8,627 nt of DNA from Candidatus Gastranaerophilales bacterium (lineage in GTDB: Bacteria; Cyanobacteriota; Vampirovibrionia; Gastranaerophilales; Gastranaerophilaceae), in assembly GCA_947624665.1 (NCBI GenBank), contig CANQLK010000070.1, positions 1-8,627 on the forward strand. Reading direction: 5' to 3'. Positions within the stretch are counted from its first letter, which is position 1, and every line of letters starts with the position of its first letter. Of this stretch, positions 1 through 6,504 are shown one piece after another. The translations under genes were made by a program, and so were the position numbers. The notes under the pieces are model-generated. The model ran no database searches and was not told where the DNA came from. It saw only the letters and a program-made list of their open reading frames with translations.

Positions 1-51
1 CCGAGACCTTTCCCTTACCAAGGGAGTGCGCTACCACTGCGCCACAAGGGC
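1..51 (-). tRNA. trnT: tRNA-Thr (anticodon GGU), 3' end cut off by window edge
   Basis: Read on the minus strand from position 51, this shows a 7-base acceptor strand, a GCGC/GCGC D-stem and an anticodon loop with GGT at 19-17. The loop and the following GGTC resemble bacterial threonine tRNAs that read ACC/ACU. The T-arm and 3' acceptor strand lie beyond position 1. The first anticodon-stem pair (C27-A43) is mismatched and the other four pair. It is the third gene of a minus-strand tRNA cluster. Confidence 0.9.
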
Positions 52-60
52 TCAATAAAA

Positions 61-143
61 TGGGCAGAGGTGGATTCGAACCACCGTAGACTCTCGTCAA
101 CAGATTTACAGTCTGTCGCCTTTAGCCACTCGGCCATCTACCC
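61..143 (-). tRNA. trnY: tRNA-Tyr (anticodon GUA)
   Basis: This is a complete 83-nt tRNA on the minus strand with a 7-bp acceptor stem (one G-U pair), discriminator A, a long class II variable arm, a T-loop with TTCGAAT, and anticodon GTA at 109-107. The long variable arm with GTA is diagnostic of bacterial tRNA-Tyr. The 3' CCA is not encoded, so a CCA-adding enzyme must be present. Only 9 bp separate it from the downstream Thr(GGU) gene, so the two are surely co-transcribed. Confidence 0.96.
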
Positions 144-177
144 GTTTTATTCAATTTTTAATGTACAAATTCAAATC

Positions 178-249
178 AGCCGGTGATAGGAATCGAACCT
201 ACAACCTACGGTTTACAAAACCGTTGCTCTACCGTTGAGCTACACCGGC
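178..249 (-). tRNA. trnT: tRNA-Thr (anticodon UGU)
   Basis: This is a complete 72-nt cloverleaf on the minus strand. The acceptor stem GCCGGTG/CACCGGC pairs perfectly, the anticodon stem ACGGT/ACCGT encloses TTTGTAA with anticodon TGT at 217-215, and the T-loop is TTCGATT. The discriminator is U and CCA is not encoded. It is the first gene of the cluster, about 16 bp downstream of the predicted transcription start. Confidence 0.96.
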
Positions 250-271
250 ACTAATTCTTATACTAATTTGT

Positions 272-300
272 ATAATATATGGGACATAGTTCATTGTCAA
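272..300 (-). promoter_or_regulatory. Promoter of the tRNA cluster
   Basis: On the minus strand a perfect -35 box TTGACA (300-295) is followed after 17 bp by TATTAT (277-272), one mismatch from TATAAT. Transcription would start near 265, just before the 5' end of tRNA-Thr(UGU) at 249. This is the best sigma-70-type promoter in the window, as expected for stable RNA genes. Confidence 0.75.
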
Positions 301-365
301 GTGAATTTTTTATTTACCATATCTATAATATTCTTTTTACTATTCCAAATAAAAACTTTATGTTA

Positions 366-371
366 TATAAT
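366..371 (+). promoter_or_regulatory. Possible -10 box for the thioredoxin gene
   Basis: A perfect TATAAT lies 27 bp upstream of the thioredoxin start codon. No good -35 box is present: the hexamer 17 bp upstream, TTCCAA, matches only three of six positions. In AT-rich DNA such a hexamer can occur by chance, so this is tentative. Confidence 0.35.
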
Positions 372-384
372 TTAAAACGATTAC

Positions 385-389
385 GGAGG
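385..389 (+). promoter_or_regulatory. Ribosome binding site that fixes the thioredoxin start
   Basis: A GGAGG core sits 9 nt before the ATG at 399. The open frame continues upstream to 279, but only this ATG has a ribosome binding site and gives a protein of normal thioredoxin length. Confidence 0.85.
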
Positions 390-398
390 TTATACAAA

Positions 399-731
399 AT
401 GAGCGGTGTCGTTGAAATTACTGATGAATCTTTTGAACGTGAGGTATTGAATAAAGAAGAACCGGTTCTGGTTGATTTTTGGGCAACGTGGTGCGGACCA
501 TGCCGAAAGCTCGAACCCGTTATCGAGGCTTTATCTCAGGAGTATGAAGGGAAGATAAAATTCTGTAAAATCAAAGCCGATGAGAACATGCAAACAGCGC
601 AAAAATATTCTATAAGCGGTGTTCCAAGTTTGTTGTTATTCAAAAACGGTGAAGCTGTTGAAAGAATAGTGAATATGGCACCGAAAAACATAATTTCCAA
701 TTTATTGAATAAATACATTGTATCGGAATAA
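399..731 (+). CDS. trxA: Thioredoxin
   Basis: This is a 110-residue cytoplasmic thiol-disulfide oxidoreductase that would reduce protein disulfides and be recycled by a thioredoxin reductase not seen here. The active site WCGPC is at residues 31-35, the buried Asp is D26 with W28 beside it, and the cis-proline is P76 in GVPS. These positions match E. coli thioredoxin numbering. There is no signal peptide, which argues against an exported DsbA- or ResA-type protein. One small departure is VNMAP near residue 90, where family members usually have a glycine (VGAxP). An in-frame extension back to 279 is rejected because it lacks a ribosome binding site and does not resemble thioredoxin. The gene is divergent from the tRNA cluster and is followed by a hairpin, so it may be its own transcription unit. 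Confidence 0.95.
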   Translation: MSGVVEITDESFEREVLNKEEPVLVDFWATWCGPCRKLEPVIEALSQEYEGKIKFCKIKADENMQTAQKYSISGVPSLLLFKNGEAVERIVNMAPKNIISNLLNKYIVSE

Positions 732-732
732 T

Positions 733-754
733 TTTTTCGTTATTAAACGAAAGA
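733..754 (+). other. Hairpin directly after the thioredoxin stop codon
   Basis: A 9-bp stem (733-741 with 746-754, one G-U pair) encloses the loop ATTA and begins one base after the stop codon region. The T-run lies on the 5' side of the stem, and no U-tract follows it on either strand. It is therefore not a standard intrinsic terminator. It could end or stabilise the thioredoxin mRNA, or be chance in AT-rich DNA. Confidence 0.3.
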
Positions 755-825
755 TTAGATATGGCCGACAGGACTGGCTGTATACCTCAAAAATTGAAAG
801 CAGAACATTATTATACGGGTATTTT

Positions 826-1272
826 ATGGCGTACAAAGAATCAAACAGTGCATTTTTGAGTTGGGAAGGCACAATAAGCAGAAAAGACTACGCAATCAAT
901 ATGCTTATTGCTGTTGTTTCATTGATTGCATTATATTTTACCAATTTTAGTGTACTGGTTCCGCAGAAATTTTTATACGATATCATTGTATTTCTTGTAC
1001 AATTTTTGCAATTTATATTGGTAATATCCATTTTATCACTTGTATATCGAAGGATTGAAGATTTTTCAAGAAGATTTACGATTAAAATTCAACGAATATT
1101 CAAGTATTTATTTTATATTCTTTGTTTATTTCCGATAATTTACATATATGTATTAAACTACCTTCTGAATATTATTCCGATTATAACGGTTATTTTAAAT
1201 ATATCATCTTTAATAGCCGGATTTTTGGGAATTTTATTTTCAATAATCGTAGGATTTATAAAATCAGAATAA
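826..1272 (+). CDS. Small integral membrane protein, DUF805-like
   Basis: This is a 148-residue hydrophobic protein of unknown function with about four membrane helices (roughly residues 24-44, 52-73, 93-113 and 118-144). A short N-terminal stretch (FLSWEGTISRKDY, 10-22) and the motif SLVYRRIED (71-79) after helix 2 recall DUF805 proteins, which typically begin with a Gly-x-Ile-x-Arg-x-x-Tyr stretch and carry Arg-Arg-x-x-Asp between helices. I call the family from pattern only. The start is uncertain. The frame is open back to a TTG at 718, overlapping thioredoxin, but the ATG at 826 places the conserved N-terminus properly. Neither candidate has a strong ribosome binding site. It resembles the next gene (1493-1954), suggesting a diverged tandem duplication. 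Confidence 0.65.
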   Translation: MAYKESNSAFLSWEGTISRKDYAINMLIAVVSLIALYFTNFSVLVPQKFLYDIIVFLVQFLQFILVISILSLVYRRIEDFSRRFTIKIQRIFKYLFYILCLFPIIYIYVLNYLLNIIPIITVILNISSLIAGFLGILFSIIVGFIKSE

Positions 1273-1284
1273 AGACGACAGGTA

Positions 1285-1313
1285 TTGAAATAAAGCATTT
1301 TATATCATATTAT
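1285..1313 (+). promoter_or_regulatory. Candidate promoter in the 220-bp gap before the second membrane protein
   Basis: TTGAAA (1285-1290) is followed by a 17-bp spacer and TATTAT (1308-1313), each one mismatch from consensus. It would leave a leader of roughly 170 nt before the gene at 1493. I found no clear riboswitch fold or leader peptide there. The rest of the gap 1273-1492 shows nothing recognisable. AT-rich sequence makes chance matches common. Confidence 0.35.
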
Positions 1314-1492
1314 TAAATTATCGGGTAAATTTTATTATAAGCTTAAAAAGGTTATAAAAAGTAATGTTGCACGAAATGAAAACAGTTAAATCATTATGAG
1401 TCAAGCGAGATAAAATTTTCAAACCGTGACAACCAATAAACGGAATATTCAAAAACGAAATTACATTTAATAAACAATCGGAGAGAAATAAT

Positions 1493-1954
1493 ATGGCAGA
1501 TGACAAAATATATGCTTCAAACAATGCGATTAACAGAAGATTTTATATAGGGAATATTATAATACTTCTGATTGTATATTTGATAACATATAAGGTATTT
1601 GAAAAATATATATTTCCCTATGCAACGGACGAATCATATTTAAAAATAGCGCATTATTTCAGTTGGTTTTTATACATACTATATGTGATAACATTATTTT
1701 CTCTTGTAGACAGACGTTTATACGATATATGCGGAACGAGGGATTCAAATGTATATAAAAACATTTCAAATTTTTTAACGACAATCATTACTATACTGAT
1801 AGCAGCATTTATAAACCACTATTTTGCATTTATACCGATAATACAGGAACAAACAGTGTCAATGATAGGGATGGCAGCTGCTTGGATTTATTTATTCATA
1901 ATGTTTATACTAAGCTTTATAAGAGGAAAAATATCCTCGGGAAGAAAAAGGTAG
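1493..1954 (+). CDS. Small integral membrane protein, DUF805-like paralogue
   Basis: This is a 153-residue membrane protein of unknown function. Its four predicted helices lie at about residues 19-37, 54-72, 91-116 and 122-143, with a basic cytoplasmic tail ending GRKR. The motif SLVDRRLYD (70-78) after helix 2 matches SLVYRRIED in the gene at 826, and the pre-helix segment NRRFYIGN (14-21) matches SRKDYAIN there. This supports common ancestry. The ATG has a GGAG box 9 nt upstream. The next gene starts 18 bp after this stop, so it may head the transcript carrying the reductase and radical SAM genes. DUF805 membership is inferred from the Arg-Arg-x-x-Asp pattern and topology; the family has no firmly established role. 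Confidence 0.75.
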   Translation: MADDKIYASNNAINRRFYIGNIIILLIVYLITYKVFEKYIFPYATDESYLKIAHYFSWFLYILYVITLFSLVDRRLYDICGTRDSNVYKNISNFLTTIITILIAAFINHYFAFIPIIQEQTVSMIGMAAAWIYLFIMFILSFIRGKISSGRKR

Positions 1955-1972
1955 TATAGGATTTAGTGAATA

Positions 1973-2935
1973 ATGGGAAAAGGAACCGAGAGAGGAATAA
2001 AAAACGTAATAATATGCGGACTTGGCGGAATAGGCTGTTTATGTGCTTCCAAGATATATGATTTTGGAAAAACTAATTTAAAAATACTTATAGACAGAAG
2101 CCGTCAGAAAAAATATTTAAATAATCCAAGCATATTCAATGGAAAAGAATATGATTTTGATTATATTTTCCCTGACGAGAAAGGATTTACAGCAGATTTA
2201 ATAATTATTGCAACAAAAAATACTAATTTAAAAGAAGCAATAGATAATATAAAGAACTTTACCGATGAAAATACGATAATTTTATCATTGTTAAACGGAA
2301 TAAACAGTGAGGAAGAAATTGCCAAAACATATAACCGCTCAAATATACTGTATTCTTTTTACATTGGAGCCTCTTGCATAAGGGAGAACCGAAATATAAC
2401 TCAAAGAGGGGATTATAATATAGTTTTAGGATATAAATACGAAAGTCAAAAAGAACTGTTAAATAAGGTTATGAAATTCTTTCAGGAAGCAGGGATTAGT
2501 TATAAAGTTCCTAATAATTTTTTTGACGAATATTGGAGGAAATTCATAATTAATGTCGGTGTAAATCAAATATGTGCTGTTGAAGGAAAGACATTAAAAG
2601 AGATAAAAGCAGATAAAGATTTAACCGAGAGAATGTTAAAATTAATGAAAGAAGCGGAGTATGCCGCCAAAAGCGAAGGAATTGAAAACCATAAAAAGAT
2701 ATATGAAGAGGCAGTAGATTTTTTATTAAACAAAATAGAAGATGCAAGTCCTTCAATGTTACAGGATATTAAAGCAGGAAGAGAAACCGAGCTTGAAATT
2801 TTTGCAGGAGAAATTATACGTTTAGGGGAAAAGCACAAAATAAATACTTCGGAGAATAAGGAGGTATACAGCTTCATAAAGGAGATTGAGAGAAATGGCA
2901 AACAGACTTTGGTCAATATACAGAAAAATTTATAA
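1973..2935 (+). CDS. panE: 2-dehydropantoate 2-reductase (ketopantoate reductase) family protein
   Basis: This is a 320-residue cytoplasmic NAD(P)H-dependent reductase. The N-terminal Rossmann domain carries GLGGIG (16-21). The C-terminal helical domain has K190, N194 and N198 in WRKFIINVGVNQ, with the same 4-residue spacing as catalytic K176 and substrate-binding N180 and N184 of E. coli PanE. SMLQD (261-265) and GRETELE (269-275) match the C-terminal Ser and Glu motifs, E273 being the likely E256 equivalent. Length is normal for the family. If it is true PanE it makes pantoate for coenzyme A synthesis. However, no other pantothenate gene is nearby, and the family includes reductases of other 2-oxo acids. 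Its 3' end overlaps the radical SAM gene by 41 bp, implying translational coupling and perhaps a shared pathway. The start has an AGGA box 11 nt upstream. Confidence 0.85.
   Translation: MGKGTERGIKNVIICGLGGIGCLCASKIYDFGKTNLKILIDRSRQKKYLNNPSIFNGKEYDFDYIFPDEKGFTADLIIIATKNTNLKEAIDNIKNFTDENTIILSLLNGINSEEEIAKTYNRSNILYSFYIGASCIRENRNITQRGDYNIVLGYKYESQKELLNKVMKFFQEAGISYKVPNNFFDEYWRKFIINVGVNQICAVEGKTLKEIKADKDLTERMLKLMKEAEYAAKSEGIENHKKIYEEAVDFLLNKIEDASPSMLQDIKAGRETELEIFAGEIIRLGEKHKINTSENKEVYSFIKEIERNGKQTLVNIQKNL
2880..2885 (+). promoter_or_regulatory. Ribosome binding site that fixes the radical SAM start
   Basis: AGGAGA lies inside the reductase gene, 9 nt before the ATG at 2895. It favours that ATG over the in-frame TTG at 2886, which would sit directly against the site with no spacer. 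Confidence 0.7.
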
Positions 2936-3878
2936 GCTTCCTAAAATGGCGAGAATAGAAGCTTGCAGTTTATGTCAGCTTAATTGCAGGGATTGTTATA
3001 TGCGTGCAAACGACCCTAGAGTAGTTATAGGAAAAGGCTTTTTGACATTAGAAAATTTTAAAAAATTTATAAAATTAAATCCATATATAGAGTATGTAGA
3101 ACTTTCCCTCAGCGGAGAAATTTTTTTAAATCCCGAACTGACAGATATAATAAAATATTCTTATGAAAAAGGAATAAATCTAACAGCCGTTAACGGTGTT
3201 AATTTTAATACGGTAAGCGAGGAACAAATTGAAGCATTAGTAAAATATCAATTTATGGGAATAACTTTTTCGATTGACGGAACTTCTTCAAAATCGTATG
3301 AGATATACAGAAGAAACGGAAATTTTAATCAATTGATTAGTAATATAAAGAAATTAAATTATTACAAAGAAAAATATAACAGCATATATCCTTTATTAGA
3401 GTGGCAATATATCTTATTCAAGCACAATACGAATGAAATAGAGAACATTAAATCATTAGGTGAGGAATTAAAAATTGAAAATATTTTTTTTAAAGAACCA
3501 TGGAACGGTGAAGTTTTAATATCGGAATTAGACCCAAAGAATAAGGCAATTATAGAAAATATTACAGAGAATAATAAAGAATATAAAGAGTTAGATAATA
3601 ATACAAATATATGTCATCAAATATATATATCACCTCAAATCAATTGGAACGGTGAAATGCTGGGCTGTTGTTGTTCAATTCATAATACTATAGGAATAAA
3701 CGCATTTAAGTACAGTTTAAAAAAATGTATAAATTCAAAGAAGATGAAATATATAAAAAAAGTTATAACCGGTAAAAAAGAAGCTGACAGTTCCATATTT
3801 TGCCATCATTGCGTTTATTTAGAAAATATGAAGGCAACTAATAAATATGTAAATACTTGTGAAATTAAATTTTTATAA
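2895..3878 (+). CDS. Radical SAM protein with SPASM-like cysteine-rich C-terminus
   Basis: This is a 327-residue protein that would bind a 4Fe-4S cluster and cleave S-adenosylmethionine to start radical chemistry. The cluster motif CxxxCxxC is C27, C31, C34, with an extra cysteine at C24. SGEIFLNPEL (73-82) corresponds to the GGE-type SAM-binding strand, and FSIDG (125-129) fits a later barrel strand. The C-terminal part has C240, C258-C260 in NGEMLGCCC, C278, C303, C306 and C322. This pattern suits a SPASM or twitch-type domain holding auxiliary iron-sulfur clusters. Family members modify peptides, proteins or small molecules, and the substrate here is unknown. No candidate precursor peptide is seen nearby. 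The 41-bp overlap with the upstream reductase suggests they act together. The TTG three codons upstream was rejected in favour of the ATG with a well-spaced ribosome binding site. Confidence 0.88.
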   Translation: MANRLWSIYRKIYKLPKMARIEACSLCQLNCRDCYMRANDPRVVIGKGFLTLENFKKFIKLNPYIEYVELSLSGEIFLNPELTDIIKYSYEKGINLTAVNGVNFNTVSEEQIEALVKYQFMGITFSIDGTSSKSYEIYRRNGNFNQLISNIKKLNYYKEKYNSIYPLLEWQYILFKHNTNEIENIKSLGEELKIENIFFKEPWNGEVLISELDPKNKAIIENITENNKEYKELDNNTNICHQIYISPQINWNGEMLGCCCSIHNTIGINAFKYSLKKCINSKKMKYIKKVITGKKEADSSIFCHHCVYLENMKATNKYVNTCEIKFL

Positions 3879-3892
3879 AGAGTAAAAATATA

Positions 3893-3901
3893 TGCTATAA
3901 T
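3893..3901 (+). promoter_or_regulatory. Extended -10 promoter of the citrate operon
   Basis: TGCTATAAT fits the extended -10 consensus TGnTATAAT exactly and lies 30 bp before the start codon at 3932, in the 53-bp gap after the radical SAM gene. The -35 region is poor (TTATAA at 17 bp spacing, three of six matches), which extended -10 promoters tolerate. Transcription would begin near 3908. It would let the citrate genes be expressed separately from the upstream pair. Confidence 0.5.
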
Positions 3902-3931
3902 AGTATTTATTATTAATCAGAAGGAAGTAAA

Positions 3932-5242
3932 ATGCCGAAGAAGTATATATATTTTGTAGATGTTACAAACAGGGACGGAGTTCAGACTTCAAGATTAGGA
4001 CTGGCGAAATTACAAAAGACAATAATTAATTTAATGTTGGATGATATAGGAATAACACAATCGGAATTTGGGTTTCCGACAACAAGGCACGAGATAAATT
4101 ACCTAAACGGAAATTTAGAGCTTGTTGACAGGGGAGTAATAACCAAAACAAGACTATCAGGTTGGATGAGAGGGATAGAAGAGGATGTGCTTCTTTCTTT
4201 TCAGAATGTCCCCAGACTCAAATATATAAATTTATCCGTATCAACGTCAGACCAGATGATAAAGGGTAAATTTGGCGGGAAAAAGACAAGAGAAGACATA
4301 ATAAAATCGACGACAAAGGCACTGGATACGGCAGTAGCATGCGGAGCGCAGGATATAGGTGTAAACGCAGAGGATGCTTCAAGGAGCGATATTGATTATT
4401 TAATTGATTTTGCGCTTGAGGCAAAAAAACACGGAGCAAAGAAATTCAGATATTGTGATACTTTAGGATACGATGATCCTATTAGTGCTTACGAGAGGAT
4501 ATCAAAAATAGCGCAAGCAGCCAAAATGGATATAGAACTTCACTTCCATAATGATTTAGGAATGGCTGCGGGAAATTCCGTCATGGGGGCGAAAGCAGCC
4601 ATAGATGCGGGAGTAAACGCATATATAAACACGGCAATAAACGGAATGGGAGAGAGAGCAGGAAATGCCGATTTAATATCCTGCTTACTGGCGGTATTAA
4701 AATCAAGCGGAATGAGCGGTAAATATGATATAGACCCGAATATAGACCTGTCAAAGACGTGGAAGTTGGCAAAATATACGGCTTATGCATTTAATGTACC
4801 CATACCTATTAATCAGCCTGCAACGGGGGCAAACGCATTTGCGCATGAATCGGGAATACACGCTGACGGTGCATTAAAAGACAGATTAAACTATGAATTA
4901 TATGATTATGCAGAACTGGGAAGAGGCGAGCCTGAAATTGTCGAAACAGGCAGAATGATTACGACGGGAGAATATGGCGGGATTAAGGGTTTCAGGAATG
5001 TTTATGAAAAAATGGAAATAGAATTTCAGGATGAAGATGAAGCAAGAAACATTCTTGAGCTTGCGAGATATGCCAATGTTCATACACAAAAGCCGTTAAC
5101 GCAGAGCGAATTAAAATTTATATATTATTATCCTGACATAGCGGCAAAAATAATGACGGTAACGCCGTATTATATGCCGACAGGTAATTTAAAGAAGAGA
5201 GTTGATAATAATTTCATAACACAACCGCATTTATTCGTATAG
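3932..5242 (+). CDS. Re-type citrate synthase-like enzyme (isopropylmalate/homocitrate synthase family)
   Basis: This 436-residue HMGL-like TIM-barrel acyl-CoA condensing enzyme is inferred to join acetyl-CoA and oxaloacetate to citrate. It has RDGVQ (14-18), metal ligands D15, H204 and H206 in HFHND, the family motif GMGERAGN (238-245), and HESGIHADG (305-313) with the catalytic His of this family. It is longer than NifV-type homocitrate synthases (about 380) and lacks the roughly 120-residue C-terminal leucine-sensing domain of LeuA (usually over 500). Its length is close to the Clostridium kluyveri Re-citrate synthase (about 450). The citrate role rests mainly on the downstream NAD-isocitrate dehydrogenase in the same operon. 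Homocitrate synthase or a LeuA-like role remain alternatives. The start has AAGGAAG just upstream. Known Re-citrate synthases are metal-dependent and oxygen-sensitive, which fits an anaerobe. Confidence 0.75.
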   Translation: MPKKYIYFVDVTNRDGVQTSRLGLAKLQKTIINLMLDDIGITQSEFGFPTTRHEINYLNGNLELVDRGVITKTRLSGWMRGIEEDVLLSFQNVPRLKYINLSVSTSDQMIKGKFGGKKTREDIIKSTTKALDTAVACGAQDIGVNAEDASRSDIDYLIDFALEAKKHGAKKFRYCDTLGYDDPISAYERISKIAQAAKMDIELHFHNDLGMAAGNSVMGAKAAIDAGVNAYINTAINGMGERAGNADLISCLLAVLKSSGMSGKYDIDPNIDLSKTWKLAKYTAYAFNVPIPINQPATGANAFAHESGIHADGALKDRLNYELYDYAELGRGEPEIVETGRMITTGEYGGIKGFRNVYEKMEIEFQDEDEARNILELARYANVHTQKPLTQSELKFIYYYPDIAAKIMTVTPYYMPTGNLKKRVDNNFITQPHLFV

Positions 5243-5250
5243 GAGATAAC

Positions 5251-6504
5251 ATGGGACAAACGATTGCAGAAAAAATCTTATCCGCACACGCAGGTAAAAC
5301 GGTAATTCCCGGGGAGCTTATAATATCAAAAATAGATGCCGTAATGGTACAAGACGGAACAGGGCCTTTAGCAGTAAATGAATTTAAGAAATTAAATAAA
5401 ACGAAGCTTTTTAACCCTGAAAGAACGATATTATTTATAGACCATGCTTCTCCAAGTCCGAGGAAGGAATTATCTAACTCGCATAAAGTTTTAAGGGAAT
5501 TTGCAAAGGAATACGGGGCGGTATTATCGGAAGTAGGAGAAGGAGTATGTCATCAAAGGTTGGTTGAGAGTTATATAAACCCCGGGGAAGTATTGTTAGG
5601 GGCGGACTCACACACATGCACATCAGGCGCACTCGGTGCTTTTGCGACAGGCGTAGGTTCAACGGATATAGCGGTAGTAATGGGCTTAGGCAGAACTTGG
5701 CTTAAAGTTCCATCTACATACAAAATAGTTATAGAAGGTGAATTTCAAAAAGGAGTATACGCTAAAGACTTAATATTACATCTTATTGGTTTAATTGGAG
5801 CAGACGGAGCCACATATAAGGCTCTGGAATTTACGGGGAGTGCAATAAAGAAGCTTACAATGTCGGAGCGATTTACGATTTCCAATATGGCAGTAGAAGC
5901 AGGGGCAAAAGCAGGACTTTTTGAAACCGATGAAATAACATTTGAATATTTAAAAGAACATAACAGAGCTGACAAATTCAAAGAAATAAAAGCGGACTCT
6001 GATGCGGTTTATGAAAGGATTATAAAAATCAATTTAAACGAATTAAAACCGACAATATCATGCCCGCACACGGTAGATAACACGAAAACTGTTGATGAAC
6101 TTGAAAGAGTAGAGATAAATCAAGTATATATAGGAACGTGTACAAACGGGCGAATAGAAGATTTAAGGATTGCAGCGGATATATTAAGAGGCAGGAAGGT
6201 AAAAGAGGGAGTAAGATTATTGATAGCGCCTGCTTCAAGAGAAGTATTTCTGGAAGCATTAAAAGAAGGTTTAATAGAAACATTTGTAGAAGCAGGCGGA
6301 GCCATAGTAACCTCAGGATGCGGAGCGTGTGTAGGGGTACATGCGGGGATTCTAGGGGATGGGGAAGTATGTTTAGCCACTCAAAACAGGAATTTTCAAG
6401 GCAGAATGGGTAATACCGAAGGGTATATATATTTATCATCTCCTGCGATTGCTGCATACAGTGCAATTAAAGGGTACATAGCAGATGTCAGAGAGGTTTT
6501 ATAA
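5251..6504 (+). CDS. Aconitase / 3-isopropylmalate dehydratase family, large subunit (LeuC/HacA type)
   Basis: This is the 417-residue catalytic subunit of a 4Fe-4S hydro-lyase, inferred to isomerise citrate to isocitrate. Cluster ligands are C297 (GTCTNGR), C357 and C360 (GCGAC). Other family signatures are ADSHTCTSG (118-126), GVGSTD (134-139) and ATQNRNFQGRMG (376-387). The length matches the short LeuC/HacA type (about 420) and not E. coli LeuC (466) or one-chain aconitases (about 900). It starts 8 bp after the synthase stop, with AGGAGAT between them. Its stop overlaps the small-subunit start by one base, so the subunits should be made in equal amounts. Substrate specificity in this family cannot be read from the large subunit. 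Aconitase activity is inferred from the operon, with isopropylmalate or homoaconitate as alternatives. Confidence 0.85.
   Translation: MGQTIAEKILSAHAGKTVIPGELIISKIDAVMVQDGTGPLAVNEFKKLNKTKLFNPERTILFIDHASPSPRKELSNSHKVLREFAKEYGAVLSEVGEGVCHQRLVESYINPGEVLLGADSHTCTSGALGAFATGVGSTDIAVVMGLGRTWLKVPSTYKIVIEGEFQKGVYAKDLILHLIGLIGADGATYKALEFTGSAIKKLTMSERFTISNMAVEAGAKAGLFETDEITFEYLKEHNRADKFKEIKADSDAVYERIIKINLNELKPTISCPHTVDNTKTVDELERVEINQVYIGTCTNGRIEDLRIAADILRGRKVKEGVRLLIAPASREVFLEALKEGLIETFVEAGGAIVTSGCGACVGVHAGILGDGEVCLATQNRNFQGRMGNTEGYIYLSSPAIAAYSAIKGYIADVREVL

Noticed and set aside
279..398. In-frame N-terminal extension of thioredoxin by 40 codons
   Set aside because: The ATG at 279 has no ribosome binding site and overlaps the tRNA promoter, and the added residues do not look like a signal peptide or any thioredoxin N-terminus. 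The ATG at 399 has GGAGG at ideal spacing.
1316..1492. Possible riboswitch or leader in the gap before the second membrane protein
   Set aside because: No conserved riboswitch core, strong hairpin or terminator/antiterminator pair could be recognised; only short AT-rich repeats are present.
2566..2916. Minus-strand open frame of 116 codons
   Set aside because: It is antisense to the conserved C-terminal domain of the reductase and has no supporting start signal.
6029..6466. Minus-strand open frame of 145 codons
   Set aside because: It lies opposite the hydro-lyase large subunit, has leucine-rich low-complexity composition and no ribosome binding site. It is a shadow of the strong plus-strand gene.
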